Below, one piece after another: positions 1-8,775 of a DNA stretch of 11,933 bases; positions within the stretch are counted from its first letter, which is position 1; every line of letters starts with the position of its first letter. The translations under genes and the position numbers were made by a program. Below the pieces are notes generated by a model that saw only the letters and a program-made list of their open reading frames with translations, did no database searches and was not told the origin of the DNA. The stretch comes from Larix sibirica (Eukaryota > Streptophyta > Pinopsida > Pinales > Pinaceae): positions 1 to 11,933 of the forward strand of contig NWUY0303909209.1 of NCBI GenBank assembly GCA_004151065.3. The letters are read 5' to 3'.

Positions 1-1597
1 AAATTACGACTTTTTCCAAGGAAAAAAAAAGTCTTCACTGTCAACAATGATAATTTGCAAAAAGGATTATCAATGCACCTTGACTATTAAGGACTTCAAT
101 ACCAACCATACAATAAACTTTTTTTGAATCAAACACTTATGAATAAAGGAAGTAATAATGTTATATATATATTTCAAAATGTTTGGATGCAATTCATAAT
201 GTGTTTGATACTTCCACTAATAATAATAAGAATATAATAATAGATAACCTCAATGACTAGGCCATGATCTGAATCACACTCTCTTTCATGATACTTAAAA
301 GAGAATGTAAATAGTAAAAACCCATTAGCTAACCTCTGCATACTATAGGGAGAGGACTGGAGATCCTAACCACACAAGCATTGATTCATTAAAGGAGTGC
401 ACAAAATCAAACATTTATGTTGTGTTCAAAGACTCAACATGATAGTGATAATCAAATATGAATCATTGGATTTGGATTTGAGAAGCAAGCCATTAGCACC
501 AAGTAAGAGTTAGCAACTTAAAATCTAGGACATAATTCAAAAGGTTGCAATTGACTCTCAAGTAAGGGCTAATTCCAAGGCCCTTTTTTAGTACATTTAG
601 ATAAGAAATGCTTAACATATTATCCTCCAATTGACTCTTCAATAAGACTACTAGAAGGTGTTTGGCCTAAGTGATGACTAGAAGAGTAAATCAACATTTG
701 CACACAAATTTGAAGCACCAAGGATTGTAGGGTGAGAACGCAAAATATCAAAATGAGATGAGATGTCATTTTTCAAAGAGATTTTGCAATGACTATTAAA
801 AGGCCTTGTCTTATCTAAATTGGAAAATTTAATTTGCATCACAAGAATGATTGAATTGCACTATAACGTACATGCACCATACATTTCCACTTTCATGGAA
901 ATGAAACTTTAAAGGAGTATGCCATGTATTGAGGTTTGGCATGCCCAATAATGTTCAATAATTCAACTATGAATTTGGATTTCAAACTTTGTGTTACAAC
1001 TTGATTTAACACCTAAGTGGAAAATTCCTAATCCACTAGTTCTATCAAGTGCAACTTCGAAAGAAAAGCACCACTGTAACCTATGTGCTTAACTTTCCTC
1101 TTTTAGGTCATCTCTCAAGGCCAAGGGAGGCTTCCCTATGGATTGATTGGATCTAGGATTTGAGGAGAGTTAAGGGAAAGAGATCAACTTGTTTAAGATG
1201 TGAAATGTGTATAGTTAAGTTAATTGTTCCCAAGTAAGCTTTTAAACACTTTATATTTTATAATGACCAATAAATCAAACACTTAAAAGATTGCTCAAAG
1301 ATGTAAAATAGAACAAATCATGAACATTTTCAATAACAATGGATCACAAGACTTGAAAAGTAAAAGTGCTTAAACTAGTACATTCATTTCCATGTGAAAC
1401 AATTAATCAATCACCAATTGAGATTGCAATATGGGACAAGTAATTGTTCTTAGAGAAATAGAAGTTAGGATTTGAATGATGCCTTGCTCGAGAGAAGATC
1501 TTTGAAACAAGGTGTCACCCAATTTTAATTAGAACAATGTTTTTTTGAAGTGACTAAAATCACTTCTCCAAGTGTGGGAATGTGGTCTTATTCTTAA
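1..1597. other. AT-rich flank without a supportable gene
   Basis: No reading frame of useful length or recognisable protein motif was found on either strand. The stretch is AT-rich with short A/T runs and a small (TA)n tract near 160-172. It is interrupted by many stops in all frames. I see no LTR ends, primer-binding site or tRNA-like structure. It is best read as intergenic or intronic DNA, possibly containing very old unrecognised repeats. Confidence 0.6.
1547..1566. repeat. short perfect inverted repeat
   Basis: A 7-base arm GAAGTGA (1547-1553) is followed by a 6-base spacer and the exact complement TCACTTC (1560-1566). It lies just after an eight-T run. It could form a small hairpin. 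No gene is next to it, so a terminator or regulatory role is not supported. Confidence 0.4.
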
Positions 1598-1635
1598 TTA
1601 ATGCTCCAATTAATCCAAGTTAATGATCCAATTAA
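1598..1635. repeat. two-unit tandem repeat at the LINE target site
   Basis: The 16-mer TTAATGCTCCAATTAA (1598-1613) recurs as TTAATGATCCAATTAA (1620-1635) with one mismatch, giving a 22-base period. The LINE insertion point falls inside the final TTAA of the second unit. This belongs to the host target DNA, not to the element. Confidence 0.65.
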
Positions 1636-1651
1636 CATTGACTCATTTATC
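1634..1651. repeat. target site duplication, left copy
   Basis: The 18-mer AACATTGACTCATTTATC is identical to positions 8758-8775. The next bases differ (G at 1652, C at 8776), which fixes the right edge of the duplication. The left edge is uncertain by two bases, because the leading AA could belong to the A tail in the right copy. Direct repeats of this size flanking a 3' A tail are the hallmark of LINE insertion. Confidence 0.92.
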
Positions 1652-1751
1652 GGTTATCATGATATTCGTGGAGTCTCCAAGAATGGTCGATCCGTAGCTT
1701 TAGGAAGGAAACAGGGTTTTCATGCAGATTTGTAGACTGATAATTCTTGGG
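1652..1751 (+). promoter_or_regulatory. LINE 5' leader (presumed 5' UTR with internal promoter)
   Basis: This is the sequence between the left target site duplication and the first plausible ORF1 ATG. LINEs carry their RNA polymerase II promoter inside the 5' UTR, so a promoter would be expected here. I see no clear TATA box or other diagnostic motif, and 100 bases is short, so slight 5' truncation is possible. The assignment rests on position only. Confidence 0.4.
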
Positions 1752-3120
1752 ATGACTAGTGCACATAGGGGGGCGCAGCCCCTCCTCCATTACCAAAAAT
1801 AAAGCAACACCAGGAGGGTTCTAAATTAACAGCGAATGAAGCTGGAATCATAGGAGAGAGATCAAGAGGTCCTGTTACAAAACAACAATCCTCTCAAGGG
1901 CTTCCCAGTCAAGGATCCCGCATCCCAAAATTGGCCAATATCCCTGCCATTACAGTGGATCCTATGAGAATCAAAGAGAAAATAAAACACATGGCGGACC
2001 ACGCCCTTATTGGAAATTTTATTGGCATATGGCCGTTTGAAAAAAGCCCTAATATGGTGGATTAACTCAACTTGGAAGCCCGAGGGCCACTTCGATCTTC
2101 TATTAGGCTCAAAGGGTTTCTTCACAGTGGTGTTCTTCAATGTTGAAGTTCGGGAGAGGATTTTAGAAGGAGGACCTTATTTCTACTATTCGGCTGGCCT
2201 CTACCTCAGAACTTGGAGGGATCATTTTAATCCGGACAAGGAAGACTTATCCATCGCCCCGGTATGGATCCGGTTATACTCACTTCACACTAAATACCGA
2301 GACCCAGAAATCCTGGAGGAAATAGGAAGTGCTCTCGGACAATTTGTGAAGACCTCAAACCTCACCAAATAAGGAAGGTATGTTTCTTATGCCAGAATTT
2401 GTTATATATGAATATTTCAAAATATCTCCCTGATGGGATTAACCTCATGTGGGAATACTTTGAGTGGTTTCAAACCCTAGATTATGAGCATATCCCGTTT
2501 CGATGTCGTCGTTTCTATACGCATGGACACCTGGCCTGGGATTTCCATCTAAACTCACAAATGGAGCCAACCTCTAACAAAACCAAGGAGGAAACAGATA
2601 CAAAAGGCTTTGTTAAAGTTACCGACAAGAAAAGAACTGGCAGGAAGCACAATGGTCCAGACCTAAGTAAGAAAGCGAACACGTCAAACAGTTTTGTTGT
2701 GTTGGAGCATACTACACCAGACTTGTCGACTCCCCTTGAGGAACAACAGACTCAACCTAAGGTTTTGGAGCTTTCATCCCCCAAAATAGGGGAACCCTAC
2801 AAGATCTACACTCAACCTGAAAATCCACTAGAAGGGGAAAAATGGAAGAGGATGGAGATGAAATGGAAATGGGGGATTTGGATCTGGACGACATCGAAGA
2901 GGCATGCCGAAAAAAGGATGTTCATTCTATCTCATCCAAACAACTCCAACTCCTAAAATAGGTTATTCTTAAAACCAAACCTACTCCGGGTCTTTGTATT
3001 GGATCCTTAAAGCTCAAAGAGACTAAACACAAAAATAAAGATGGAGGAACGAAGATGGGAAGAAAGACTAATAGAGAACGAATTGGAGAAGTTGCGGCTC
3101 AACTGGTGGATTCAGGATAG
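1752..3120 (+). pseudogene. LINE ORF1, DUF4283 / zinc-knuckle nucleic-acid-binding protein, broken
   Basis: ORF1 proteins bind the element RNA and accompany it to the target. The readable protein moves through frames. ATG 1752 opens MTSAHRG. A base seems lost in the G6 run at 1768-1773, and the frame then continues through 1769-2043 (contains MADHALIGNFIGIWPFEK). An extra A in the A6 run at 2040-2045 shifts it to 2046-2369. That part holds the DUF4283 core (GSKGFFTVVFF, GGPYFYYSAGLYLRTW, PVWIRLYSL). A TAA at 2370 stands where Gln is likely. After a base loss near 2390 the frame resumes with YMNISK and runs to about 2845. It includes YEHIPFRC and a CCHC knuckle (about 2498-2539) with two of three Cys changed to Phe. 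After a further shift near 2845, MEMGDLDLDDIEE and an acidic/basic tail follow, with TAG at 2959 and 3118. The true stop may be 3118 or 3208. Start choice is moderate; family assignment is strong. Confidence 0.85.
2498..2539 (+). other. degenerate CCHC zinc knuckle of ORF1
   Basis: Following YEHIPF, the peptide CRRFYTHGHLAWDF lines up with the C-x2-C-x4-H-x4-C pattern of retroelement zinc knuckles. The first Cys and the His are present, but the second and third Cys are both Phe (TTC where TGC is expected). Zinc binding would be lost. Both changes would be single G-to-T substitutions. Confidence 0.75.
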
Positions 3121-3152
3121 TATCCCAAGATTCAGGAGGCCTTACTCACTAT

Positions 3153-3850
3153 AAGATTCTATCCTGGAATATATGGGGGTCCAATGGCCCTAAAAAAAAC
3201 AAATCACTAAAAAGGAAGATCATAATGGAGAAACCTTCTATAGTTTTTTACAAGAAACAAAATGCTCGGAGGGACAACTGATCGATAAGGATAGTAATAT
3301 TTGGATAAATTGTCAGACTATGGATATAGATGCAGTAGGGCAAGCAGGTGGACTGGATATCCTTTGGTATCCTAGTCAGGTTCATATAGATAATTTTGTT
3401 TCAACGACCTTTAGTCTATCGGAAGAATTCCATATCCTGGGAAAACCGCTCGGGGAATCATTACAAATGTGTATGGTCCTAGCAATTACCCACAAAAAAA
3501 AAACTTCTTAAATAGTCTGAACATAATGAGGGAGGATTTTGAAGGGCACCACTAGATTATTGGAGGCGATTTGAATTTAATCCGCTCTCTTACTGGAAAA
3601 AAAAGGAGGCAGAAGACTTCTAACTCAAGAGAGTATTTTATTCGTTGAATTCATTAATTTTAGCCACCTGGTGGACATAGGCATGGGGAGTGGTGACTTT
3701 ACTTGGAATAATAGAAGGGGAGGGGAACACCATGTAGCATCCCGGATGGACAGGTTTCTTATTTCAGACAACATTATGTTATTTGGTGGGGCCCTGGTTT
3801 CTCGTCCCCTTACAGCTGCAGGCTCAGACCATTGGCCGATTAATTTAGTC
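3153..3850 (+). other. ORF2 apurinic-like endonuclease domain (EEP fold)
   Basis: This domain nicks the target strand. Motifs in order: ILSWNIWG (3156-3179), which carries the metal-site Asn; LQETK with the catalytic Glu (3248-3262); GGLDILW (about 3347-3367); VYGP (frame 1, near 3469-3480); GGDLN (3562-3576); GSGDFTWNN (about 3686-3712); and SDHWPI with the catalytic Asp-His pair (3824-3841). It spans three frames, with shifts near 3247, 3445 and 3600 and a stop at 3553. All recognisable catalytic positions survive despite the breaks. Confidence 0.88.
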
Positions 3851-4389
3851 TAGAGTAACATAGGGATAAGATTGAACATGCCATTTCATTTTGAGCAGTT
3901 CTGGATAACACATCCTGATTTCCACACTCAAATGGAGACCTGGTGGTAGTCTCTTTCCCCTCCTAAAGGCACAAATATGTACCAATTTCAACAGAAATTG
4001 AAACTTCTTAAACTTAAACTGAAGACTTGGAACAAAGAGGTTTTCAGAAATATTTTTCAGGAAAAATCCAAGTTAGAACAACAAATGGAAAATATCCAAG
4101 AAAACATCATGCTGGAGGGACTCACAGAGGACCTCTACCACAAGGAAAAGTCTGTCTCAGAGCAGCTCAATGAATGGGAAAAAGAAGAAGAAATACTCTG
4201 GAAACAAAAATCTTGGAATCAATGGTTGAAGGATGGGGACATAAATACTAGATTCTTTCATCGAGCAACCATTCAACATAGACACCATAACTGCATTACC
4301 AATATGAAAACTCAAGATGGTCAGATACTGGATACTCATGAAGACATTGAAAAAGAAATGATATCCCATTTCAATCTCTGCTTACAGAA

Positions 4390-5352
4390 CCAATTACTGA
4401 CAAGGTTGAGGCCATCAGGGAAATCAAAAGGGTCATCCCCAGTTTGGTTACTGTTGAGCAAAATGAGATGATGATAAGACCAATAACCATGCGGGAAGTG
4501 GAGGAAGCAATTAACCAAATGCAAGACGACAAATCCCCAGGTCTTGATGGTTTCACCACTAATTTTTTTCACCACTTTTGGAATATGATTGAGCTTGAGG
4601 TTTGGGAAGTAGTGGAGGAATGCAGGAAAATGCGGGGAGTTCTACCGGCTCTTAACTCTACCTTCCTAACTTTGATACCTAAAACTGCAATGGCTGATAG
4701 CCCAAGTATGTTTAGACCTATAGCTCTGTGCAATATTATTTACAAAATCATCACTAAAGTTTTGGCTAATCGTCTCAAACCCCTCCTTCCTACACCGATC
4801 TCTCCAGAACAATCGGGGTTTGTGGAAGGGAGACAAATTTTAGATGGAATAATTTTATCCCATGAAGTTTTACACTCCCTCAAAGTGACCAAAAAGGGAG
4901 GAATGATGCTGAACCTGGATCTATCAAAAGCCTATGATAAACTCAATTGGAAATTCATAAGGGAGATAATGATCTCCTTTGGCTTTGGAGACATTTGGAT
5001 TCAATGGATAGAAAATATGACATCGTCAGCTTTCTTCTCCATTCTTATTAATGGAACCCCTACAAATGTTTTTAAATCATCGCGGGGTATCAGACAGGGA
5101 GACCCCCTATCCCCTTTCATCTTTGTTTTAATGACTGAGGATTTGGGTCATCTTATCTCACACATGGTGCACCAACAGACCCTTAAAGGCCTTCGTTTTC
5201 CACCTTATGAAAATCCCTTAACTCATCAAAAATTTGTGGATGATATGCTCCTCATGAGGCACTCATCGGTACAGGAAGATAGACAGCTGAAGAAAAGTTT
5301 AAACATATTCCTCAAATCTTCTGGGTTAACCATCAATGAGGACAAATCTTAG
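4390..5352 (+). other. ORF2 reverse transcriptase domain, longest intact stretch
   Basis: This is the best-preserved part, open for 302 codons from 4444. Fingers and palm motifs in order: KSPGLDGF, FLTLIPK, FRPIALCNIIYKIITKVLANRLK (split here by description only), SGFVEGRQILD, LDLSKAYDKLNW with the motif A Asp at 4918, RGIRQGDPLSPF (motif B, about 5083-5118) and FVDD (motif C, Asp codons at 5239 and 5242). All three catalytic Asp are kept. Upstream sequence LLTEPITDKVEAIRE (from about 4380) joins it in the same frame. It ends at a TAG at 5350 where a Gln codon is likely, and the reading then continues in the same frame as VFLFNTPP. Confidence 0.95.
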
Positions 5353-6350
5353 GTTTTTTTATTCAACACCCCTCCTATTACCCAAATAAATATACTCCGG
5401 ATTTTGGGCTTCCAATGGAGCTCCCTTTCTTCTAGATATCTTGGTGCACCCTTATCAGTCTCTGTTTTGAAAAAGGTATCCTGGGAAGATCTCCTAAACA
5501 AAATGAAGGAGAAATTGTCAGTTTGGTCGTTGCGTGCTCTAAATTTCCCTAGAAGATTGGTTTTAGTTAAATCAGTATTACAGGCTGTGCCACTGTATTT
5601 ATTCTTAGTCTTGGCAGCTCCAAAATCTGTGATGAAAGAAATTCACAGTATCCAAAGATCCTTTTTATGGGGAAGCACAACAAATCACCATAAATGGCCA
5701 CTCGTGGGCTAGGACACTCTCTGTCAACCCAAAAAGGATGGAGGTCTAGGATTGCGTGACCCTGAAAGACTCAGCACAGTCTGTGGGGTGAAAATGTGGT
5801 GGAGATGGATCGCCCATACTAACGAACCGTGGGAAATCGTATGGTGCAGTAAGTACGCTCCACAAATTCTCAACAAAACTTGATCAAAATTGATGGACCG
5901 GAGATGGGATCTCATATATGGAAAATGGCGTGAGATGGAAAAAATATGGTCCAACAACACAGTTTCTGGGAAATCAGAGAAGGCTCGTCGAAAAATTTAT
6001 GGATAGACTCCTAGAAACATCAACCAACTCTCCAGAATATAATGACAAATCCCCAAGCCCCTCTTTTCATTCGAGACCACAGTTGGAGGACTGTTAATCA
6101 TTATTGGCAGGGGGAGTTTAAAGACAGAGGATTCCAAAAATGGAAACTGATTGAATGGTGGAGAGATAATTATGGTGTTGAGGAAGGGGGCATGATCTAT
6201 GAACATCTCAGTCAAAGGCTGATAAAATTCCAGGAGGGCCCCGACATCATTCGATGGGGATATTCTACCAAGGGTATGTTCAACATCAAGGAAGATTACT
6301 CTCCGCAAAATGTGACCGAGAATCAACCTATGGGCTGTGAATGGACAAAA
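5353..6350 (+). other. ORF2 thumb/connection region, fragmented
   Basis: After the TAG at 5350 the same frame continues with RYLGAPLS (about 5434-5457), WSLRALNFPRRLVLVKSVLQ and QRSFLWG. This is the usual segment after the RT palm in plant LINEs. A TAG at 5710 interrupts LVG-DTLCQPKKDGGLGLRDP. A stop at 5881 and a one-base loss near 5885 follow. The frame then reads DGPEMGSHIWKMA (5892-5930), with stops at 5931 and 6012 in positions that look like Trp. RDHSWRTVNHYWQGEF begins near 6069. The homology is clear but the activity of this region is undefined. Confidence 0.85.
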
Positions 6351-6359
6351 ATGTGGTCA

Positions 6360-6545
6360 AACAATTTATGGCCCAAAATAAACTTGTTCCTATGGTTGAT
6401 CTTCAAAGGCCATATTCTGACTTGGGACAACCTAATGAAAAGGGGCATAGCAGGACCATCAATCTGCACCATGTGTGGTCAAAACAATGAAACCATTGCA
6501 CACCTTCTCGAGATGTGCAACTTCATCTCTAATCTATGGGATCGA
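6360..6545 (+). other. ORF2 zf-RVT zinc-binding domain
   Basis: WPKINLFLW (about 6369-6395) precedes CTMC (Cys codons 6465 and 6474), and HLLEMC follows (His 6501, Cys 6516). This gives the C-x2-C ... H-x4-C arrangement of the zf-RVT domain found downstream of plant LINE reverse transcriptases. All four zinc ligands are present. A TGA stop follows at 6651, where the reading RI-QLLLGFLFWELW suggests a lost Trp. Confidence 0.88.
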
Positions 6546-6935
6546 GGAGTAGAGAGCTTTCGCTTAACTAACAGAGTTCGTTCAAACCCTACAGCTTCGA
6601 TCAAAGAATGGAGGGAAAAACCTTTCATTGGCCAAATACCTAATCGTATCTGACAACTGTTACTAGGCTTCCTCTTCTGGGAACTCTGGAAAGAACGTAA
6701 CAAGAGAATTTTCACAGGAAAATGACAGACAACACAAATTGTGTGGAATCAAATAAGAAAAAGGATTCATGAGACCTTATCACTATCACCTTGGAACGAG
6801 AAAGATATACAAATTTTGGAAAATGATAGAGTTCTCCCACGTACATGGGGAATGCAGAACCTCCCAGTCTACATTGGTCACACTCTACACAGCCAGCGCA
6901 CCCCCGATAGTCCGACAGCCTGGACTCCACCACCT

Positions 6936-7345
6936 CCTGGTTGGATAAAGTTGAACTTCGATGGCGCTTCTAAAGGCAACCCGGGCAAGGCAGGCTATGG
7001 AGGAGTTTTTCGCAATGAGTAGGGGAAGGTGGTGGGAGTTCTCTATGGCTACTTGGGTATGGAAACGAAGAATGTGGCTGAAACCGAAGCTCTTTTGTAG
7101 GGTCTATGCATGGATAGAAGACGTGGATACAAGAGACTGCAAATTGAATGGGACTCATAGGTGGTGCTCCAAATTGCGGCCAAATTATACCACGATTCCC
7201 AAGCTGCCAAGGTGGCGCCATCTTGGCATCTAGCCTACCGCACACTTTGCCTTAGAGATATCCTGTCAACTGTAAATGTCGTAACCTTTCACCACGTTCT
7301 CCGCCAAGCAAACAAACTGGAAGATCATCTCGCTAACCAAGGATT
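6936..7345 (+). other. ORF2 RNase H domain
   Basis: The domain starts with GWIKLNFDGASKGNPGKAGY. The four acidic catalytic positions can be placed: Asp in FDGAS (6960), Glu in VAETEALL (7080), Asp in IEWDS (7152) and Asp in LEDHLANQG (7323). HHVLRQANK precedes the last one. Three in-frame TAG codons (7020, 7098, 7158) break it, without any frameshift. Its role would be degradation of RNA in the RNA/cDNA hybrid. A C-terminal RNase H is typical of a subset of plant L1 elements. Confidence 0.9.
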
Positions 7346-7557
7346 TGAATGCAATACAGGTGAATGGGAAGGTGCATTAGAGGACATGCGGGAGGATACG
7401 TGCCGGGTCTACTGCATGCAAATAGAGAGAAACAAAATGAAGGATAAGGATCCACTTTCTGGCCTCGGGGTCTTGAATCCAATCTATGTGATGTCATGCC
7501 CTGAAGCATCCACCTCATTACAAGGACAGGCGGATCCTCAAACTGAAGGTAATATAA

Positions 7558-8199
7558 ATGAGCATGAATGCTCCATCATTTCACCTAGTTGCTGATAAGT
7601 TTTGTAGGATGTGGGGGTGTGCAAAGAGGATAATCACGCCATCTCCCAAAAATATTCTACGTGAGACCATCCGAGAAGTTAAGTATGACAAGGACACCAA
7701 GGACAAAGGGTGTACTATCAGAGCCATAAATGGAATGGATGTCATTATGGTAGTGAGTGGTGCTTTTCTTTTTAAACTCCATCCGATGTGCTTATTCACG
7801 CACTCGCTCCATAGCTCTACAACATCAGTTTCCTTTCTTTTTCTATCTGGCCAAGCATTAGGAGGAAGGGAAAGAATATCATGTCTCACAGAGGATGACC
7901 GACGAGGGTAGGTATTCAAGACCAGGGAGGACCTACTCAGGAACAATGGAGAGCAACAACTACGACCACTTTCTTTGATCGTATTTTTCTTCCAAAAAGA
8001 CAAAGGGAAATTGAGGAGATGGAGGAAAATCTTTGGCTGAGAGTGGAGAGGAAGAACCCCTACCAGAGGTGGTGTCTATGTCTGATTGGATCCAGGATCC
8101 TGGCAATAACAGAGGCACAATGGCGTTATATAACCGCGCGCTGGTGATGTTCTGGGTCATGAAGACCATGATATCACAATCTATGGAGAGCACGACTAA
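7558..8199 (+). pseudogene. candidate third LINE coding segment of unknown function, broken
   Basis: I do not recognise the family. The ATG at 7558 follows an in-frame TAA at 7555 and overlaps the last 38 bases of ORF2 in the next frame. The frame stays open for 117 codons to the TAG at 7909. It has a basic, mixed N-terminal part (VADKFCRMWGCAKRII), a hydrophobic middle (MDVIMVVSGAFLFKL) and an acidic LTEDD stretch near the end. After a shift to the ORF2 frame, EQWRATTTTTFFDRIF and LPKRQREIEEMEENLW (from 7941) read like a charged helix. Further shifts near 8110-8150 give NRALV and then LGHEDHDITIYGEHD, ending at the TAA at 8197. Frames were chosen by eye, so the extent is uncertain. It may be a separate ORF, the frame-shifted C-terminus of ORF2, or 3' UTR that is open by chance. 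Confidence 0.42.
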
Positions 8200-8752
8200 T
8201 TTTTTATCCCGTTCGCAGACGTTCAAAGATCACGACGAAGTTGTTGAACATATCAGTGTTAGCTTGTTCCTATCAAATATGCAAGCAAAGGCCCAAACCG
8301 GAGGGGAGGACAAGAGCATCCTGCCAAAGGCGACCTCAGAACAAAAGGTTCCTACACAGTCTGATGAAAATCATCTGTCTGGTCAACACTGTGATTTCCG
8401 ATAGTTTTTTGGGGGATCATAGGACCGTACTTATGTTAGTAGATTCTGTCAGTTTTTAACCAAACTAGGCCTAAGTATCGAGTCGACTGGTTATGTTAGC
8501 CATGATGGGTTTTAGTAATTGTTTTTTTGGTGGCTCGCCAGGTTGTATGAGAACAACATTTACCAAGACTGGGTCGTAACTGTGTTAGTCGTTCTAATGT
8601 GAAATAGTAATGCTCTTTGTTGGTCTCTAAGATTGATATCTGTTATGGGGAAGTTTCTATGGAAGTCCTTGTCTCAGAAATGTAATGCAAGAAGATATCT
8701 GATGTAACCGTTTTGCTAGTTTTGTAATATATCAAGTTTTAATCTTTTGCTT
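8200..8752 (+). other. LINE 3' untranslated region
   Basis: No supportable coding follows the last readable part of the third segment. A 72-codon open stretch at 8241-8459 lacks recognisable features. The end has several TGTAA motifs (near 8681, 8704 and 8723) and T-rich sequence, as in plant 3' ends, but no AATAAA. It terminates in TTTTGCTT followed by the A tail. Confidence 0.6.
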
Positions 8753-8759
8753 AAAAAAA
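8753..8759 (+). other. short A tail at LINE 3' end
   Basis: Seven A residues directly precede the right target site duplication. The last two may belong to the duplication. A 3' A run in this position gives the element orientation (+) and fits reverse transcription primed on a polyadenylated RNA. Confidence 0.85.
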
Positions 8760-8775
8760 CATTGACTCATTTATC
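8758..8775. repeat. target site duplication, right copy
   Basis: Exact match to 1634-1651 over 18 nt, directly after the A tail. The host sequence resumes at 8776, so the pre-insertion site would be 1-1651 joined to 8776 onward. Confidence 0.92.

Larger units (their letters stand above)
3153..7595 (+). pseudogene. LINE ORF2 polyprotein: endonuclease, reverse transcriptase, zf-RVT, RNase H; broken
   Basis: ORF2 supplies the enzymes of target-primed reverse transcription. Domain order: endonuclease (3153-3850), linker (3851-4450), RT (about 4390-5350), RT thumb/connection region (5353-6350), zf-RVT (about 6360-6540), RNase H (about 6940-7345), and a short tail to the TGA at 7593. The expected ATG before KILSWN reads ATAAG, as if the G of ATGAAG were lost. 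Frameshifts lie near 3247 (T run), 3445, 3600 (A8 run), 4376 and 5885. In-frame stops are at 3553, 3851, 3947, 5350, 5710, 5881, 5931, 6012, 6651, 6723, 7020, 7098 and 7158. Most sit where Trp or Gln would be expected. Apart from these breaks the protein reads continuously for about 1,480 codons, a usual length for a plant LINE ORF2 with RNase H. It begins about 30 bases after the last readable ORF1 codon and may have overlapped ORF1. Confidence 0.92.
1652..8757 (+). mobile_element. L1-type plant LINE (non-LTR retrotransposon), near full length, inactive
   Basis: The element is about 7.1 kb, framed by an exact 18-nt target site duplication and ending in a short A tail. In order it encodes ORF1 (DUF4283-like domain, degenerate CCHC knuckle), ORF2 (endonuclease, reverse transcriptase, zf-RVT, RNase H) and a possible third coding segment. 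Such elements copy themselves by nicking the target and priming cDNA synthesis from the nick. The insertion point reads TT/AACA on the + strand, so the bottom-strand nick is TGTT/AA, close to the L1 endonuclease preference for TTTT/AA. All ORFs carry frameshifts and stops, so it cannot make its own proteins. ORF1 seems to start 100 bases from the 5' end, so at most a little of the leader is missing. It is more GC-rich than both flanks. Confidence 0.93.

Noticed and set aside
1862-2140. 92-codon minus-strand open frame
   Set aside because: It is antisense to the ORF1 DUF4283 region, which is recognisable on the + strand; it has no motif of its own.
7581-8003. 140-codon minus-strand open frame
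   Set aside because: It is the longest minus-strand frame, but it lies opposite the candidate third coding segment. Its translation (Ser/Arg/Leu-rich) shows no domain, and the element is transcribed from the + strand.
8241-8459. 72-codon plus-strand open frame near the LINE 3' end
   Set aside because: It starts with no supporting context, shows no motif and lies in what is more simply the 3' UTR.
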